Assembly: GCA_018828585.1 (NCBI GenBank)
Contig: JAHJVW010000012.1
Span: 48,770-112,769, forward strand
Direction of reading: 5' to 3'
Length of the DNA: 64,000 nucleotides
Source: Bacteroidota bacterium
Lineage (GTDB): Bacteria > Bacteroidota > Bacteroidia > Sphingobacteriales > Sphingobacteriaceae
Positions 7,646-16,533 of the stretch are shown here, in pieces. Numbering within the stretch: the first letter of the stretch is position 1; the number at the start of each line of letters is the position of its first letter. The notes beneath the pieces were generated by a model. It had not been told where the DNA came from. It saw nothing but the letters and a program-made list of their open reading frames with translations, and did no database searches. The position numbers and the translations under genes were made by a program.

Positions 7646-8878
7646 ATGAAATTTAATAAATACCACATAGCGCCTCAATTAAAGAAAAGTTTAGAGGAGT
7701 TAGGTTATAAAAAACCTACTGATATACAATTTAAGTCGATTCCACAAATTTTATCTGGACAAGATATTTTAGCAATTGCGCAAACAGGAACTGGGAAAAC
7801 TGCAGCTTTCGCAATTCCTTTAATTAGTATGTTACAGGAAAATAAGCGTTTTCAGCCTGAGCAAAATGTGAAAGCTGTGGTGATGGTTCCTACTCGAGAA
7901 TTGGCTTTACAGATTGAGGAGGTATTTAATGAATTAGGGAAATACACTGATGTGGAAACTATTTCTTTAATAGGTGGTGTAGATATTGAGCCACAGGTAG
8001 AAAAATTGAAGGCAGGTGTTGATGTGCTGATTGCCACGCCAGGAAGAATTCAGGATTTAGTTCATAAAGGACATTTAAATCTTAAAAAGATTGATTTTTT
8101 AGTTTTGGATGAGGCTGATCACATGCTAAATAAAGGCTTTTATCAAGATATTCAGCATTTAATTCAGTTTTTACCACGTCGTAGGCAAACTTTGTTTTTC
8201 TCGGCCACAATCGATGAAAATATTAAAGATTTGGCTTATGCTTTAGTAAGCAAGCCGGTTAGAATCCAGATTTCACCTAAAGATCCGGTTTCTAAAAATG
8301 TAGATCATGCGGTGGCTTATGTGGCAATGGATGATAAACGTTTCTTTTTGGAAAGAGTAATTAAAGAACATCCAGATCAAAAAATATTAGTTTTTGTGCG
8401 TACAAAAGTGCGGGCTGAGCGAGTTTTTAAAGCTATGGAAAGAGTTGATATAGAAACAGCTACTTTACATGGGGATAAAGAGCAAGAAGCTCGTTTTTCT
8501 GTCTTGGATGATTTTAAAGAAGGCAGAGTTAAGGTTTTAATCGCAACAGATATTAGTGCCCGAGGTTTGGATGTAAAAGGTGTAGAATATGTAGTCAATT
8601 ATGATTTGCCCGATGTTGCTGAAAACTATGTTCACCGTGTGGGGCGTACTGGACGTGGAAATAATAGGGGAAAAGCTATTTCTTTTTGCAGTGAAGAAGA
8701 AAAACCAATTTTAGAGGAAATTGAAAGTTATTTAACTCAACCTATTAAAACGATGAAGATTCATCATAATGAATATGATGAAACTCTGGCGATATCTGAA
8801 GATAACCCGAACGATTGGCGTTCGTTGATTAAAGAAGCTGAAGAAGCGCCAAAAATAAAGAAGAAAAAGAGAAAATAA
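7646..8878 (+). CDS. DEAD-box RNA helicase (RhlE-like)
   Basis: This 410-residue ATP-dependent RNA helicase shows the motifs in order: Q motif (KPTDIQFKSIPQIL), motif I AQTGTGKT, motif Ia PTRELALQ, motif II DEAD, motif III FSATI, then ARGLD and YVHRVGRTGR of the second RecA domain. A lysine-rich tail (KIKKKKRK) replaces the long C-terminal extensions of CsdA-type enzymes, placing it with short RhlE-like helicases. Such proteins remodel RNA in ribosome assembly or decay. It is monocistronic with its own promoter. Confidence 0.93.
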   Translation: MKFNKYHIAPQLKKSLEELGYKKPTDIQFKSIPQILSGQDILAIAQTGTGKTAAFAIPLISMLQENKRFQPEQNVKAVVMVPTRELALQIEEVFNELGKYTDVETISLIGGVDIEPQVEKLKAGVDVLIATPGRIQDLVHKGHLNLKKIDFLVLDEADHMLNKGFYQDIQHLIQFLPRRRQTLFFSATIDENIKDLAYALVSKPVRIQISPKDPVSKNVDHAVAYVAMDDKRFFLERVIKEHPDQKILVFVRTKVRAERVFKAMERVDIETATLHGDKEQEARFSVLDDFKEGRVKVLIATDISARGLDVKGVEYVVNYDLPDVAENYVHRVGRTGRGNNRGKAISFCSEEEKPILEEIESYLTQPIKTMKIHHNEYDETLAISEDNPNDWRSLIKEAEEAPKIKKKKRK

Positions 8879-8950
8879 TTTTTTAGTTAATGATAATCAG
8901 ATTGTTATTAAACAATCTAAATTCTTCTTTAAGAAAATGTTAAAAAATGA

Positions 8951-8958
8951 TATCTTTG
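8951..8958 (+). promoter_or_regulatory. -7 promoter box of the SRP RNA
   Basis: TATCTTTG matches TAnnTTTG and ends 4 bases before the first base of the SRP RNA, the spacing expected for a start at 8963. Confidence 0.75.
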
Positions 8959-8962
8959 TTGC

Positions 8963-9058
8963 GGGTTAGTCTTCTACGACCAGCTCCTTCTGAACTCCCC
9001 CAGGGTGGGAACGCAGCAAGGGTAAGAGGTTGAGCGGTGCGATAGAAGTTGCTAACCC
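8963..9058 (+). ncRNA. ffs: Signal recognition particle RNA, small bacterial type
   Basis: The 96-base RNA closes with GGGTTAG paired to CTAACCC and contains the conserved Ffh-binding hairpin (GAACTCCCCCAGG, GGAACGCAGCAAGGGTAA) plus the GAGGTTGAGCGGTG strand. It is the short 4.5S-like form without an Alu domain. A -7 box directly precedes it and a T-run directly follows the closing stem, giving both ends. It works with Ffh and FtsY in cotranslational membrane targeting. Confidence 0.95.
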
Positions 9059-9143
9059 ATTTTTTTCTTTTGATTTGTAAGCTTTACAACCTATGTAAAT
9101 AATCTCTTTACAAATTATTAACCTTCATTTCTGATTAATCTGA

Positions 9144-9151
9144 TATATTTG
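9144..9151 (+). promoter_or_regulatory. -7 promoter box of the transaldolase-like gene
   Basis: TATATTTG matches TAnnTTTG, giving a leader of about 65 bases. The leader contains a 9-bp hairpin, AATCTTCTT with AAGAAGATT, at about 9167-9189. Confidence 0.6.
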
Positions 9152-9221
9152 AACAAGTAAATGTGAATCTTCTTTTTTCAAGAAGATTTGAATTTTAATC
9201 AACAAATAAACAAATCGAATT

Positions 9222-9881
9222 ATGAAATTTTTTATTGATACTGCAAATCTTGATCAAATTAAAGAAGCCCAAGATTTAGGAATTTTGGATGGTGTAACTA
9301 CCAATCCAAGTTTAATGGCTAAAGAAGGAATCAGCGGAGATGCTAAGGTGATGCAACATTACAAAGATATTTGTGCCATTGTAGATAATAACGTAAGCGC
9401 AGAAGTAATCTCTACCGATTTTGATGGAATGATTAAGGAAGGTAAGAAATTGGCTGCCTTAGATGATAAAATTGTGGTGAAGATACCAATGATTAAGGAT
9501 GGTGTTAAAGCATTAAAATATTTTAGTGATGCTGGTATTAGAACCAATTGTACATTGATTTTTTCTGCTGGTCAAGCTTTATTGGCAGCAAAAGCAGGAG
9601 CGAATTATGTTTCTCCTTTCTTAGGTCGTTTAGATGATATAGGTGCTGATAGCTTTGGTTTGGTTGAAGACATCCGTTTGATTTTTGATAATTATGGATA
9701 CGAAACAGAAATCTTAGCGGCTTCAATACGTAATTCTGTTCATATTGTAGAGTGTGCTAAAATTGGTGCTGATGTAATGACAGGTCCTTTAAGTTCGATT
9801 TTAGGGCTATTAAAGCACCCTTTAACAGATAGTGGATTAGCTCAGTTTTTAGCAGATCATGCTAAAGCAGCTGGTAAATAA
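9222..9881 (+). CDS. Fructose-6-phosphate aldolase / short transaldolase
   Basis: The 219-residue TIM-barrel protein carries the family start MKFFIDTANLDQIKE and the Schiff-base lysine K87 in KIVVKIPM, with TTNPSLMAKEG and NCTLIFSAGQALLAAKAGA as further family blocks. The short length matches the FSA/TalC (MipB) subfamily of about 215-220 residues, not classical transaldolase of about 320. Whether it acts as transaldolase in the pentose phosphate pathway or as aldolase cannot be read from sequence alone. It has its own promoter. Confidence 0.92.
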   Translation: MKFFIDTANLDQIKEAQDLGILDGVTTNPSLMAKEGISGDAKVMQHYKDICAIVDNNVSAEVISTDFDGMIKEGKKLAALDDKIVVKIPMIKDGVKALKYFSDAGIRTNCTLIFSAGQALLAAKAGANYVSPFLGRLDDIGADSFGLVEDIRLIFDNYGYETEILAASIRNSVHIVECAKIGADVMTGPLSSILGLLKHPLTDSGLAQFLADHAKAAGK

Positions 9882-9905
9882 GATATTCTCCAAATTTGAG
9901 TTTCA

Positions 9906-9935
9906 AAAGCTTCCTTTTTTAAGGGGGCTTTTTTA
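9906..9935. terminator. Terminator between the converging fsa-like and ZIP genes
   Basis: AAAAGCTTCC and GGGGGCTTTT form an imperfect stem with a T-run on the + strand, just after the transaldolase-like gene and touching the stop of the ZIP gene. Confidence 0.55.
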
Positions 9936-10649
9936 TGCTTCTAAAAAGAAACCTATCAATGCAATTGCGATTCCCACTAAAACGGCAAAAGTCTTTTTCA
10001 TACTAAATTTATGATCAACACTAGATTCGAATAAGATAGTAGTAGATATATGGAGGAAAATTCCAATTACCACTCCCATGATGTATGGATAGTATGAACC
10101 CAAACTTTGAATATTTCCGTTACTTAATGCGAAACTAAAAATATACCCCAGCGGAGACATTGCTGCAAAGGCAACGAGTAATAAAATAATATTCGTTTTT
10201 TTAATTTGATTCCCAATCAAAACACTCCCTAAAGCAAAAGCAGCGGGGATATGGTGTAATGCAATTCCGTAAACTAGTTGCTGATTATTTTTAGCAGTCA
10301 ATGGCATCCCTTCTAAAAAAGCATGTAAACATAAACTGAGCATAATTCCCCAAGGAAAACTTTGCTGATGGCTATGTAAATGAATATGTCCATGTTCAAT
10401 TCCTTGAGAAAACTGTTCTAAAAGAATCTGGAGAATAAACCCTCCCAAAATAAAAAGACCAATTAAATGAGTTTGGTCTCTCTGATAAACGTCGGGTAAT
10501 AAATGTAAAATAGTGATAGCGAAAAGATAGGCGCCACTAAAAGATAAAATTAGTTTTAACCTTTGATTGCTGTCTTTTTTTACGAAGAAAACAGCTAATC
10601 CTCCTAAAAGGGCACATCCACTTAATAAAAGAATGATAAATAAACTCAT
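9933..10649 (-). CDS. ZIP-family divalent metal transporter
   Basis: The 238-residue membrane protein has about eight hydrophobic segments, a histidine-rich loop (HGHIHLHSHQQ) near residues 95-105, and the ZIP metal-binding helices HAFLEGMPL and GIALHHIPAAFALG. ZIP proteins move zinc, iron or manganese into the cytoplasm. It is the last gene of a three-gene - strand operon, 3 bases after the PAP2 gene. Metal preference cannot be assigned. Confidence 0.9.
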   Translation of the reverse strand: MSLFIILLLSGCALLGGLAVFFVKKDSNQRLKLILSFSGAYLFAITILHLLPDVYQRDQTHLIGLFILGGFILQILLEQFSQGIEHGHIHLHSHQQSFPWGIMLSLCLHAFLEGMPLTAKNNQQLVYGIALHHIPAAFALGSVLIGNQIKKTNIILLLVAFAAMSPLGYIFSFALSNGNIQSLGSYYPYIMGVVIGIFLHISTTILFESSVDHKFSMKKTFAVLVGIAIALIGFFLEA

Positions 10650-10652
10650 TGT

Positions 10653-11219
10653 TTAGGCTTGGAAATGAGAATATTTAAGATAAATTTTGGCGCCAAAATA
10701 GGCAATTGCTGATCCTACCAAAGCTCCAAAAAAGATGTCGACGGGAAAGTGTACGCCTACGTAAACCTGAGCAAATGAAATAGAGCCAGCCCATAAAACA
10801 CCAATTGGCAAAATAGCTTTCCATTTTTTATAAAATATGGTAATTAAAAATACCGCTACTGCAAAGTGATCTGAAGCATGAGAAGATGGAAAACTTTTGC
10901 CAGAACCACAAGGAACTCTGGATATCACTTGACTTTGAAAAGCTACTTCATTACAAGGTCTTGTCCTGTTAAAGGTTTTTTTAATAACACTCGAGTTTAC
11001 AAAATCTGTAAGACCTACGGTTGCTGCAAATACCAAAACTAAATACAAACCTTTTAATTTATAAACTTTTATACAGTAAGTGATGATGATAATATAAAGG
11101 GGGATCCAAACCGTTTTATTCCTTAGTATGGGCATTAAAAAATCAAAAAACGGATTTGTTAGACCAGTATTTATGGCATAAAAGATTTCATGGTCAAGTT
11201 TGATAAGTTGTTCTATCAT
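10653..11219 (-). CDS. PAP2-family membrane phosphatase
   Basis: This 188-residue protein shows the three acid-phosphatase motifs: KKTFNRTRP near residue 91, FPSSHASDHF near residue 118 and QVYVGVHFPVD near residue 153, between about five transmembrane segments. Relatives dephosphorylate lipid phosphates such as undecaprenyl pyrophosphate or phosphatidylglycerol phosphate. It overlaps the upstream methyltransferase gene by 4 bases, so expression is coupled. Confidence 0.9.
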   Translation of the reverse strand: MIEQLIKLDHEIFYAINTGLTNPFFDFLMPILRNKTVWIPLYIIIITYCIKVYKLKGLYLVLVFAATVGLTDFVNSSVIKKTFNRTRPCNEVAFQSQVISRVPCGSGKSFPSSHASDHFAVAVFLITIFYKKWKAILPIGVLWAGSISFAQVYVGVHFPVDIFFGALVGSAIAYFGAKIYLKYSHFQA

Positions 11220-11950
11220 TTCGATTTTTTACAAATAATAATTAATCTATCTGATTGATTGGGGTCAAATGGATTTAAGCGGTAATCGCCAAAAGTTTTA
11301 ATGATGGTTAAACCTGATAAACTGCAAAGTTTTTCAAAATCATTTAGTTTGAAATCTTTTACTTCTTCATTAAAAGTGTAGTTTTTATTTTTATGATCAA
11401 AATCAATTGTTTTTATAATTTTTCCATCTCTTACAGTTCTACTAATATGAAAAGTGATGTTATCTATTTCTTTTTTTTCTCGAGTAACCAAATGGTTAAT
11501 AATCTTTTGGCTATTCATATAGTCTAATACAAGTGTACCGTCTTTTTTTAAAGCTTTTCTAAATGTTTTTAAAGCATTTATATGCTCTTTTTCTTTCTCG
11601 AAATATCCAAAGCTAGTAAATAGATTAAAAGAGAAATCAAAGTAATTGATGTAGAATAAGTTTCGCATATCATGAACTAAAAAATGGAGCTTCTTATTCT
11701 CAAATTGCTGGGCAAACTTGATACTAGCAAAAGATAGGTCTATCCCAGTAACGTCATATTCTTTTCTATTCAGATAAATTGCATGTCTACCTCTTCCACA
11801 GGCAATATCTAACATTTTTGAATCTATTCCTGGCTTTAAATAGCCGCAAAGATTATCAATGAATAGTTCGGCCTCTTCATCATCTCTTCTTTTGTAAAGA
11901 ATGTGATAATAAGGCGAATTGAACCAATTCTGAAACCATTTTTTTGGCAT
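11216..11950 (-). CDS. Class I SAM-dependent methyltransferase
   Basis: I start the protein at the ATG at 11950 (MPKKWFQNWFNSPYYHILYK, 244 residues). A longer frame reaches 11986, but a -7 box at 11967-11974 lies inside that extension. Motif I (MLDIACGRGRHAIYL) binds SAM, followed by VTGIDLS and the acidic FNLFTSFGYF strand. The methyl acceptor is unknown. It heads an operon with a PAP2 phosphatase and a ZIP transporter, which share no obvious pathway with it. Confidence 0.88.
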   Translation of the reverse strand: MPKKWFQNWFNSPYYHILYKRRDDEEAELFIDNLCGYLKPGIDSKMLDIACGRGRHAIYLNRKEYDVTGIDLSFASIKFAQQFENKKLHFLVHDMRNLFYINYFDFSFNLFTSFGYFEKEKEHINALKTFRKALKKDGTLVLDYMNSQKIINHLVTREKKEIDNITFHISRTVRDGKIIKTIDFDHKNKNYTFNEEVKDFKLNDFEKLCSLSGLTIIKTFGDYRLNPFDPNQSDRLIIICKKSK

Positions 11951-11966
11951 ATTAAATATTTTGTCG

Positions 11967-11974
11967 CAAATATA
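11967..11974 (-). promoter_or_regulatory. -7 promoter box of the methyltransferase-PAP2-ZIP operon
   Basis: TATATTTG on the - strand matches TAnnTTTG and ends 16 bases before the chosen ATG at 11950. It argues against the longer reading frame. Confidence 0.65.
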
Positions 11975-12034
11975 GTCAATTACCAAAATGTCGTCATGTT
12001 TAAAATATCATGTGCGATACTATTTTAATATTTT

Positions 12035-12042
12035 TAATTTTG
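12035..12042 (+). promoter_or_regulatory. -7 promoter box of glmM
   Basis: TAATTTTG matches TAnnTTTG and lies 22 bases before the GTG start of glmM. Confidence 0.55.
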
Positions 12043-12064
12043 GGAATTATAAAATTAAAATAAC

Positions 12065-13450
12065 GTGACTTTAATTAAATCAATCTCTGGTATAAGAGGA
12101 ACAATAGGTGGGAAAGCGGGAGATGCTTTAACGCCAACTGATATTGTAAAATTTACTACAGCATTTGGTCTGTGGGTTATTGAGCAAACTGGTAAAAGAA
12201 AAATTATAGTGGGTAGAGATGCCAGAATTTCTGGTGAAATGGTAAGGAATTTAGTGGTAGGAACTTTGCAAGGTTTAGGCATTGATGTAATTGATTTAGG
12301 CTTATCCACCACACCAACTGTTGAAATTGCAGTTCCTGATGAAAATGCTGGTGGTGGAATTATCATCACAGCAAGCCATAATCCAAAACAATGGAATGCT
12401 TTGAAATTGCTGAATCATGATGGAGAATTTATCAATGATGCTGACGGAAAAAAAGTTCTAGAAATTGCCGAAAGTACCGAAACTGATTTTGCAAATGTTG
12501 ATGATTTAGGAAAAGTAACCATTGATGATAGTTATCTTCAAAAACACATCAATAAAATTTTAGCATTACCATTAGTTAATGTTGATGCCATCAGAAAAGC
12601 GAATTTTAAAATTGTTATAGACTGTGTTAATTCTTCAGGGGGTATTTTTATTCCCGCTTTATTAAAGGCTTTAGGTGTAGTAACGGTTCATGAATTATAT
12701 TGTATTCCTGATGGCCAATTTCCACACAACCCTGAGCCATTGCCAGAAAATATTACAGAAATTTGTAAAGAAGTTGTTCGGAAAAATGCTGATTTAGGAA
12801 TCGTAGTTGATCCAGACGTTGACCGTTTGTGTTTTGTTAGTGAGGATGGAAATCCTTTTGGGGAAGAATATACATTAGTGGCTGTTGCCGATTATATCCT
12901 TAAGAATCAAAAGGGCAATACAGTTTCTAATCTTTCATCAACCAGAGCATTGCGTGACGTTACAGAAGAAGCAGGAGGAGAATATCATGCTTCAGCAGTA
13001 GGGGAAGTGAATGTAGTGAATTTAATGAAATCATCTAATGCAGTAATTGGAGGAGAAGGAAATGGCGGCGTAATTTATCCTGAGTTACATTATGGAAGAG
13101 ATGCTTTGGTAGGTATTGCGCTGTTCTTAACGCATTTGGCTAAGTTTGGTAAGCCTGTTTCTCATTTAAGAGCATCTTATCCATCTTATTTCATTTCTAA
13201 AAATAAGATAACATTGACACCAGAAATGGATATTGATGGTCTATTATTGAAAGTAGAAATGAAATATAAAGATCAGCTACATTCAACAATTGATGGGTTA
13301 AAAATTGAGTTTGATAAACAATGGGTTCACCTAAGGAGGTCTAATACGGAACCTATTATTAGGATTTATTCTGAAGCAGGATCTGAAACAGCTGCCGAAG
13401 GCCTTGCAAATAAAATTATTGTAGACATAAAAGAAATTTTATCAATTTGA
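12065..13450 (+). CDS. glmM: Phosphoglucosamine mutase
   Basis: This 461-residue phosphohexomutase converts glucosamine-6-phosphate to glucosamine-1-phosphate on the way to UDP-GlcNAc. S104 in IITASHNPKQWNALK is the phosphoserine, DPDVDRLCF is the metal loop, GGEGNGGVIYPELHYGRDAL binds sugar, and RRSNTEPIIRIYSEA is the C-terminal phosphate loop. The start is GTG; no in-frame ATG precedes SISGIRGTIGG. I prefer GlmM over phosphomannomutase because of the N-terminal SGIRGTIGG form common in Bacteroidota GlmM, but substrate specificity is inferred. Confidence 0.87.
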   Translation: MTLIKSISGIRGTIGGKAGDALTPTDIVKFTTAFGLWVIEQTGKRKIIVGRDARISGEMVRNLVVGTLQGLGIDVIDLGLSTTPTVEIAVPDENAGGGIIITASHNPKQWNALKLLNHDGEFINDADGKKVLEIAESTETDFANVDDLGKVTIDDSYLQKHINKILALPLVNVDAIRKANFKIVIDCVNSSGGIFIPALLKALGVVTVHELYCIPDGQFPHNPEPLPENITEICKEVVRKNADLGIVVDPDVDRLCFVSEDGNPFGEEYTLVAVADYILKNQKGNTVSNLSSTRALRDVTEEAGGEYHASAVGEVNVVNLMKSSNAVIGGEGNGGVIYPELHYGRDALVGIALFLTHLAKFGKPVSHLRASYPSYFISKNKITLTPEMDIDGLLLKVEMKYKDQLHSTIDGLKIEFDKQWVHLRRSNTEPIIRIYSEAGSETAAEGLANKIIVDIKEILSI

Positions 13451-13535
13451 AAATGAATTTATTTGAATATTTGAGAATACTCTTTGAAATTTTAATTTCC
13501 AAATTTCCAAATCTTCAAATTATCAAATCACTAAC

Positions 13536-14678
13536 ATGAAAATATATTTAGATAACGCGGCAACAACACCATTAGACAAAGAAGTGATGCAAAGCATGAT
13601 CAACGTGATGGAGAATCATTATGGTAATCCATCTTCTATACATGCACATGGTCGGGAGGTAAGAACTTTAGTAGAGAAAGCCAGAAAGACAGTTGCAACG
13701 TTATTAAATACGGCGCCGGCAAATATATTTTTCACATCTGGAGGAACGGAGGCTGATAATACAGCAATTAAATGCGCCATTGAAGATTTTGGGATTACAC
13801 ATGCTATAACTTCCAAAATAGAACATCACGCTGTAGGACATACTTTAGAATTGTTAGAAAAGCGAGGAAAAATAGAACTGAGCTACGTTGATATTGATGA
13901 AAAAGGAAATATAAGCTTTGACCATTTAGAGGAGTTGTTGAAGTCTAATGGGAAAACCTTGGTTTCATTAATGCATGGAAATAATGAGTTAGGAACGCTT
14001 ACTAATATTGAAAAAGTAGGCGAATTATGCGAACAATATCATGCCATTTTCCACTCAGATACGGTGCAAACAATGGGTCATTATCAGCATGATTTGAGTA
14101 AATTAAAAGTTCATTTTATTGTTGGGGCAGCACATAAGTTGCATGGGCCAAAAGGAGTAGGCTTTTTATACGTGAATCCGTCTATTAAAATAAAACCCAT
14201 GATAAATGGAGGTCCACAGGAAAGGAATATGCGTGGAGGAACTGAAAATGTTTATGGAATTGTGGGTTTTGCAAAAGCTTTGGAAATGGCTTATGCAAAC
14301 ATGGAAAATCATAAAAAATATATTCAAGATTTAAAAGACTATATGAAGATAGCTCTTAAATCTGCCATCCCAGAGATTAGCTATAATGGAGAAACTGATT
14401 CAGATAGAAGTTTATACACCGTATTAAATGTTTGTTTTCCTAAGATGGAAATGGCAGACATGCTGTTATTCAATTTAGATATTGTAGGTATTTCTGCCTC
14501 AGGCGGCAGCGCTTGTTCTTCTGGATCTAATATTGGCTCGCATGTATTAACGGCAATTGGTGCCGACCCAGAAAGACCATCTGTTAGGTTCTCTTTCTCT
14601 AAACTGAACAACAAGGAAGAGATTGATTTTGTAGTCCAAAAAGTAAAGGAAATCTTTGTGGCTGAGTCTTCTGTTTAA
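13536..14678 (+). CDS. Cysteine desulfurase (NifS/IscS family)
   Basis: The 380-residue PLP enzyme removes sulfur from cysteine for Fe-S clusters or thiolated tRNA. The start MKIYLDNAATTP, the PLP lysine in GAAHKLHGPKGVGF near residue 203 and the active cysteine in SGGSACSSGSN near 325 are all present. The cysteine loop is the longer, class I type. It follows glmM by 85 bases filled with AAATTTCCAAAT-like short repeats. A terminator follows the stop, so it is probably monocistronic. Confidence 0.92.
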   Translation: MKIYLDNAATTPLDKEVMQSMINVMENHYGNPSSIHAHGREVRTLVEKARKTVATLLNTAPANIFFTSGGTEADNTAIKCAIEDFGITHAITSKIEHHAVGHTLELLEKRGKIELSYVDIDEKGNISFDHLEELLKSNGKTLVSLMHGNNELGTLTNIEKVGELCEQYHAIFHSDTVQTMGHYQHDLSKLKVHFIVGAAHKLHGPKGVGFLYVNPSIKIKPMINGGPQERNMRGGTENVYGIVGFAKALEMAYANMENHKKYIQDLKDYMKIALKSAIPEISYNGETDSDRSLYTVLNVCFPKMEMADMLLFNLDIVGISASGGSACSSGSNIGSHVLTAIGADPERPSVRFSFSKLNNKEEIDFVVQKVKEIFVAESSV

Positions 14679-14700
14679 GTAGATAGAATGTCATTTTAGA

Positions 14701-14740
14701 AACCTGTCTTGATAATCCTATTCATGGCAGGTTTTTTGTT
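14701..14740 (+). terminator. Terminator of the cysteine desulfurase gene
   Basis: AACCTGTC pairs with GGCAGGTT (one G-T pair) across a 17-base loop and is followed by TTTTTTGTTTCTTTTT. Confidence 0.65.
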
Positions 14741-14787
14741 TCTTTTTAATTGAAGAACTATTTATTTATTATTAAAAAGGAGGAAAG

Positions 14788-14994
14788 ATGTCAAAAAGTC
14801 CAGTAGAAAAAATGAATGAACTCAAAGAAAAAGAGTTAAAATTAAAAGAAGAGCAAATCGCTAAAGGCGAAAAGGTCGAAAATTCTGACAATAGTTTAAT
14901 CAACGAAAAAAAAGGTTCCTATACTTCAAACCCTGGAGATAAAGCCAGAACAAATAAAGGCGCTATTGGAATCGATCGGGATGCTAATTTTTAA
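14788..14994 (+). CDS. Small charged hydrophilic protein
   Basis: The 68-residue protein is rich in Lys and Glu, with a helical N-terminal half (ELKEKELKLKEEQIAKGEK) and a glycine- and asparagine-rich C-terminal half that looks disordered. No hydrophobic core or catalytic motif is visible. An AAAGGAGG sequence 9 bases upstream is one of the few strong Shine-Dalgarno sites in this window and supports translation. A terminator follows, so it is a single-gene unit. The function is not recognisable; a small stress or nucleic-acid-associated protein is possible. Confidence 0.7.
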   Translation: MSKSPVEKMNELKEKELKLKEEQIAKGEKVENSDNSLINEKKGSYTSNPGDKARTNKGAIGIDRDANF

Positions 14995-15012
14995 GAGTTA
15001 CATGAATAAATT

Positions 15013-15042
15013 AAAAGCGAAATTTTTATTTCGCTTTTTTTA
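15013..15042 (+). terminator. Terminator of the small charged protein gene
   Basis: AAAAGCGAAAT and ATTTCGCTTTT form a perfect 11-bp stem followed by a T-run. Confidence 0.85.
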
Positions 15043-15096
15043 TGCGTTAAAAACCAAATAGTTATATTTAATGTTCTCAATGGAAACCAAAATTAA

Positions 15097-16005
15097 ATGA
15101 AAAGAAGAAATTTTTTATCAAATACAGGTTTAACTTTAGGAGCCTTAGCACTGAGTAGATATACTTCTTTTGCTTCGGTTTTAGAATATTCTGCTGCTTA
15201 CAATATTAAAATGCTTACTGAAAATGTAGGTGTTTTTACAGAACAAGGTGGGACAATTGCATTTTTGCTGTCAGATTCTGGGTTGGTGGTTGTAGATTCT
15301 CAATTTCCAGATCCTGCAAAACATTTGATCGATGAATTGAAGAAACGCTCTGAAAAACCATTTGATTTATTAATCAATACCCATCATCACGGTGACCATA
15401 CCAGTGGTAACATTGCATTTAAAGGTTTAGTGAAATCTGCGGTTGCGCATAAAAATTCAGTCGATAATCAAAAGCGGGTGGCAGAAGAAGCAACTAAAGC
15501 TGGAAGAAAAATAGTGGAACAATACTATCCAGAAATGACCTTCGAAAAAGATTGGAAATATAAAGCAGGTGATGAAACCATTAAAGCCTATTACTTTGGT
15601 GCAGGACATACCAATGGTGATGCAATGATTCATTTTGCAGATCAAAATGTAGTGCACATGGGCGATTTAGTTTTTAATCGTCGCTATCCATTTATTGATA
15701 AAGCTGCAGGAGCAGATATCCACAATTGGATTAAAGTTTTAGATAAAGCAATGGATACTTTTGGCACAAAAAATCAATATGTATTCGGACATGCTTTAGA
15801 TCCTGAAAAAATTGTTGGCACACAAGAAGATTTGAAAGCTTTTCAAAATTATTTAGAAAAGTTGTTGATTTTTGTTGAGCAAGAAATGAAAGCCGGAAAG
15901 TCAAAAGAAGAAATCATGAAAGCTACCTCTATTCCTGGTGTTGATGAATGGAAAGGCGATGGAATTTCCAGAAGTTTAGATGCAGCTTATCAGGAGCTTT
16001 CTTAG
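15097..16005 (+). CDS. Exported metallo-beta-lactamase-fold hydrolase
   Basis: The 302-residue protein has an N-terminal export signal with a twin arginine (MKRRNFLSNTGLTLGALAL), so it probably leaves the cytoplasm folded via Tat. The metal site shows the HHHGDHTSGN motif near residue 96, GAGHTNGDAMIHF near residue 169, and GHALDPE near residue 230, matching the MBL-fold superfamily. The best-known relatives are diverse periplasmic hydrolases; it does not look like a true class B beta-lactamase. It sits among monocistronic genes with a terminator downstream. Confidence 0.87.
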   Translation: MKRRNFLSNTGLTLGALALSRYTSFASVLEYSAAYNIKMLTENVGVFTEQGGTIAFLLSDSGLVVVDSQFPDPAKHLIDELKKRSEKPFDLLINTHHHGDHTSGNIAFKGLVKSAVAHKNSVDNQKRVAEEATKAGRKIVEQYYPEMTFEKDWKYKAGDETIKAYYFGAGHTNGDAMIHFADQNVVHMGDLVFNRRYPFIDKAAGADIHNWIKVLDKAMDTFGTKNQYVFGHALDPEKIVGTQEDLKAFQNYLEKLLIFVEQEMKAGKSKEEIMKATSIPGVDEWKGDGISRSLDAAYQELS

Positions 16006-16028
16006 GACTTGATTTCCTATTTAAATTT

Positions 16029-16055
16029 AAGCCTGAAGAAATCATCTTCGGGCTT
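16029..16055 (+). terminator. Terminator of the MBL-fold hydrolase gene
   Basis: AAGCCTGAAGA and TCTTCGGGCTT pair over 11 bp with one G-T pair; a moderate T-rich tract follows. Confidence 0.7.
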
Positions 16056-16069
16056 TCTATTTTATTTTA

Positions 16070-16077
16070 TATTTTTG
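16070..16077 (+). promoter_or_regulatory. -7 promoter box of the GNAT gene
   Basis: TATTTTTG matches TAnnTTTG and ends 5 bases before the ATG at 16082, so the mRNA should be leaderless. Confidence 0.5.
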
Positions 16078-16081
16078 ATTT

Positions 16082-16513
16082 ATGGCCAATATAAAAGTTC
16101 AAAAAGTTACTTCAGAAGAAGATTTAAAAAAGGTTTTCAAAATTAGGACTACGGTTTTTGTAGAAGAGCAAAATTGTCCACCCGAACTTGAATGGGAAAA
16201 CGAAGATATTTCTAACCATTTTCTAGCTACTTTAGATAATCAACCTGCTGGCGCTTGCCGTTGGCGACAAACAGAAAAAGGATTTAAGTTAGAAAGATTT
16301 GCCGTTTTACCTCAATTTAGAGGTAATGGTGTTGCACACCAAATGGTTCAAACAGTTATTAATGATTTACCAGAAAGCGCAAAATATGTTTATTTACATG
16401 CACAATTGGATGCCATGCCATTATATGTTAAATCTAATTTTGTTGCAGAAGGAGAACTATTTGAAGAAGCGGGAATTCAGCATTATAAGATGGTATTAAA
16501 AAAAATAAGCTAA
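16082..16513 (+). CDS. GNAT-family N-acetyltransferase
   Basis: This 143-residue single-domain acetyltransferase has the acetyl-CoA-binding motif A (KLERFAVLPQFRGNGVAHQM) and the closing segment AMPLYVKSNFVAEGELFEEAGIQHYKMV. The form resembles the YjcF/ElaA-like branch, whose N terminus reads IRTTVFVEEQNCPPELEWE. The acceptor substrate is unknown. It precedes the SGNH hydrolase gene by 20 bases and may be cotranscribed with it. Confidence 0.88.
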   Translation: MANIKVQKVTSEEDLKKVFKIRTTVFVEEQNCPPELEWENEDISNHFLATLDNQPAGACRWRQTEKGFKLERFAVLPQFRGNGVAHQMVQTVINDLPESAKYVYLHAQLDAMPLYVKSNFVAEGELFEEAGIQHYKMVLKKIS

Positions 16514-16533
16514 CTTTATGTAAATCAATTATT

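Noticed and set aside
9167..9189. Riboswitch in the leader of the transaldolase-like gene
   Set aside because: Only a single short AT-rich hairpin is present, with no conserved aptamer sequence.
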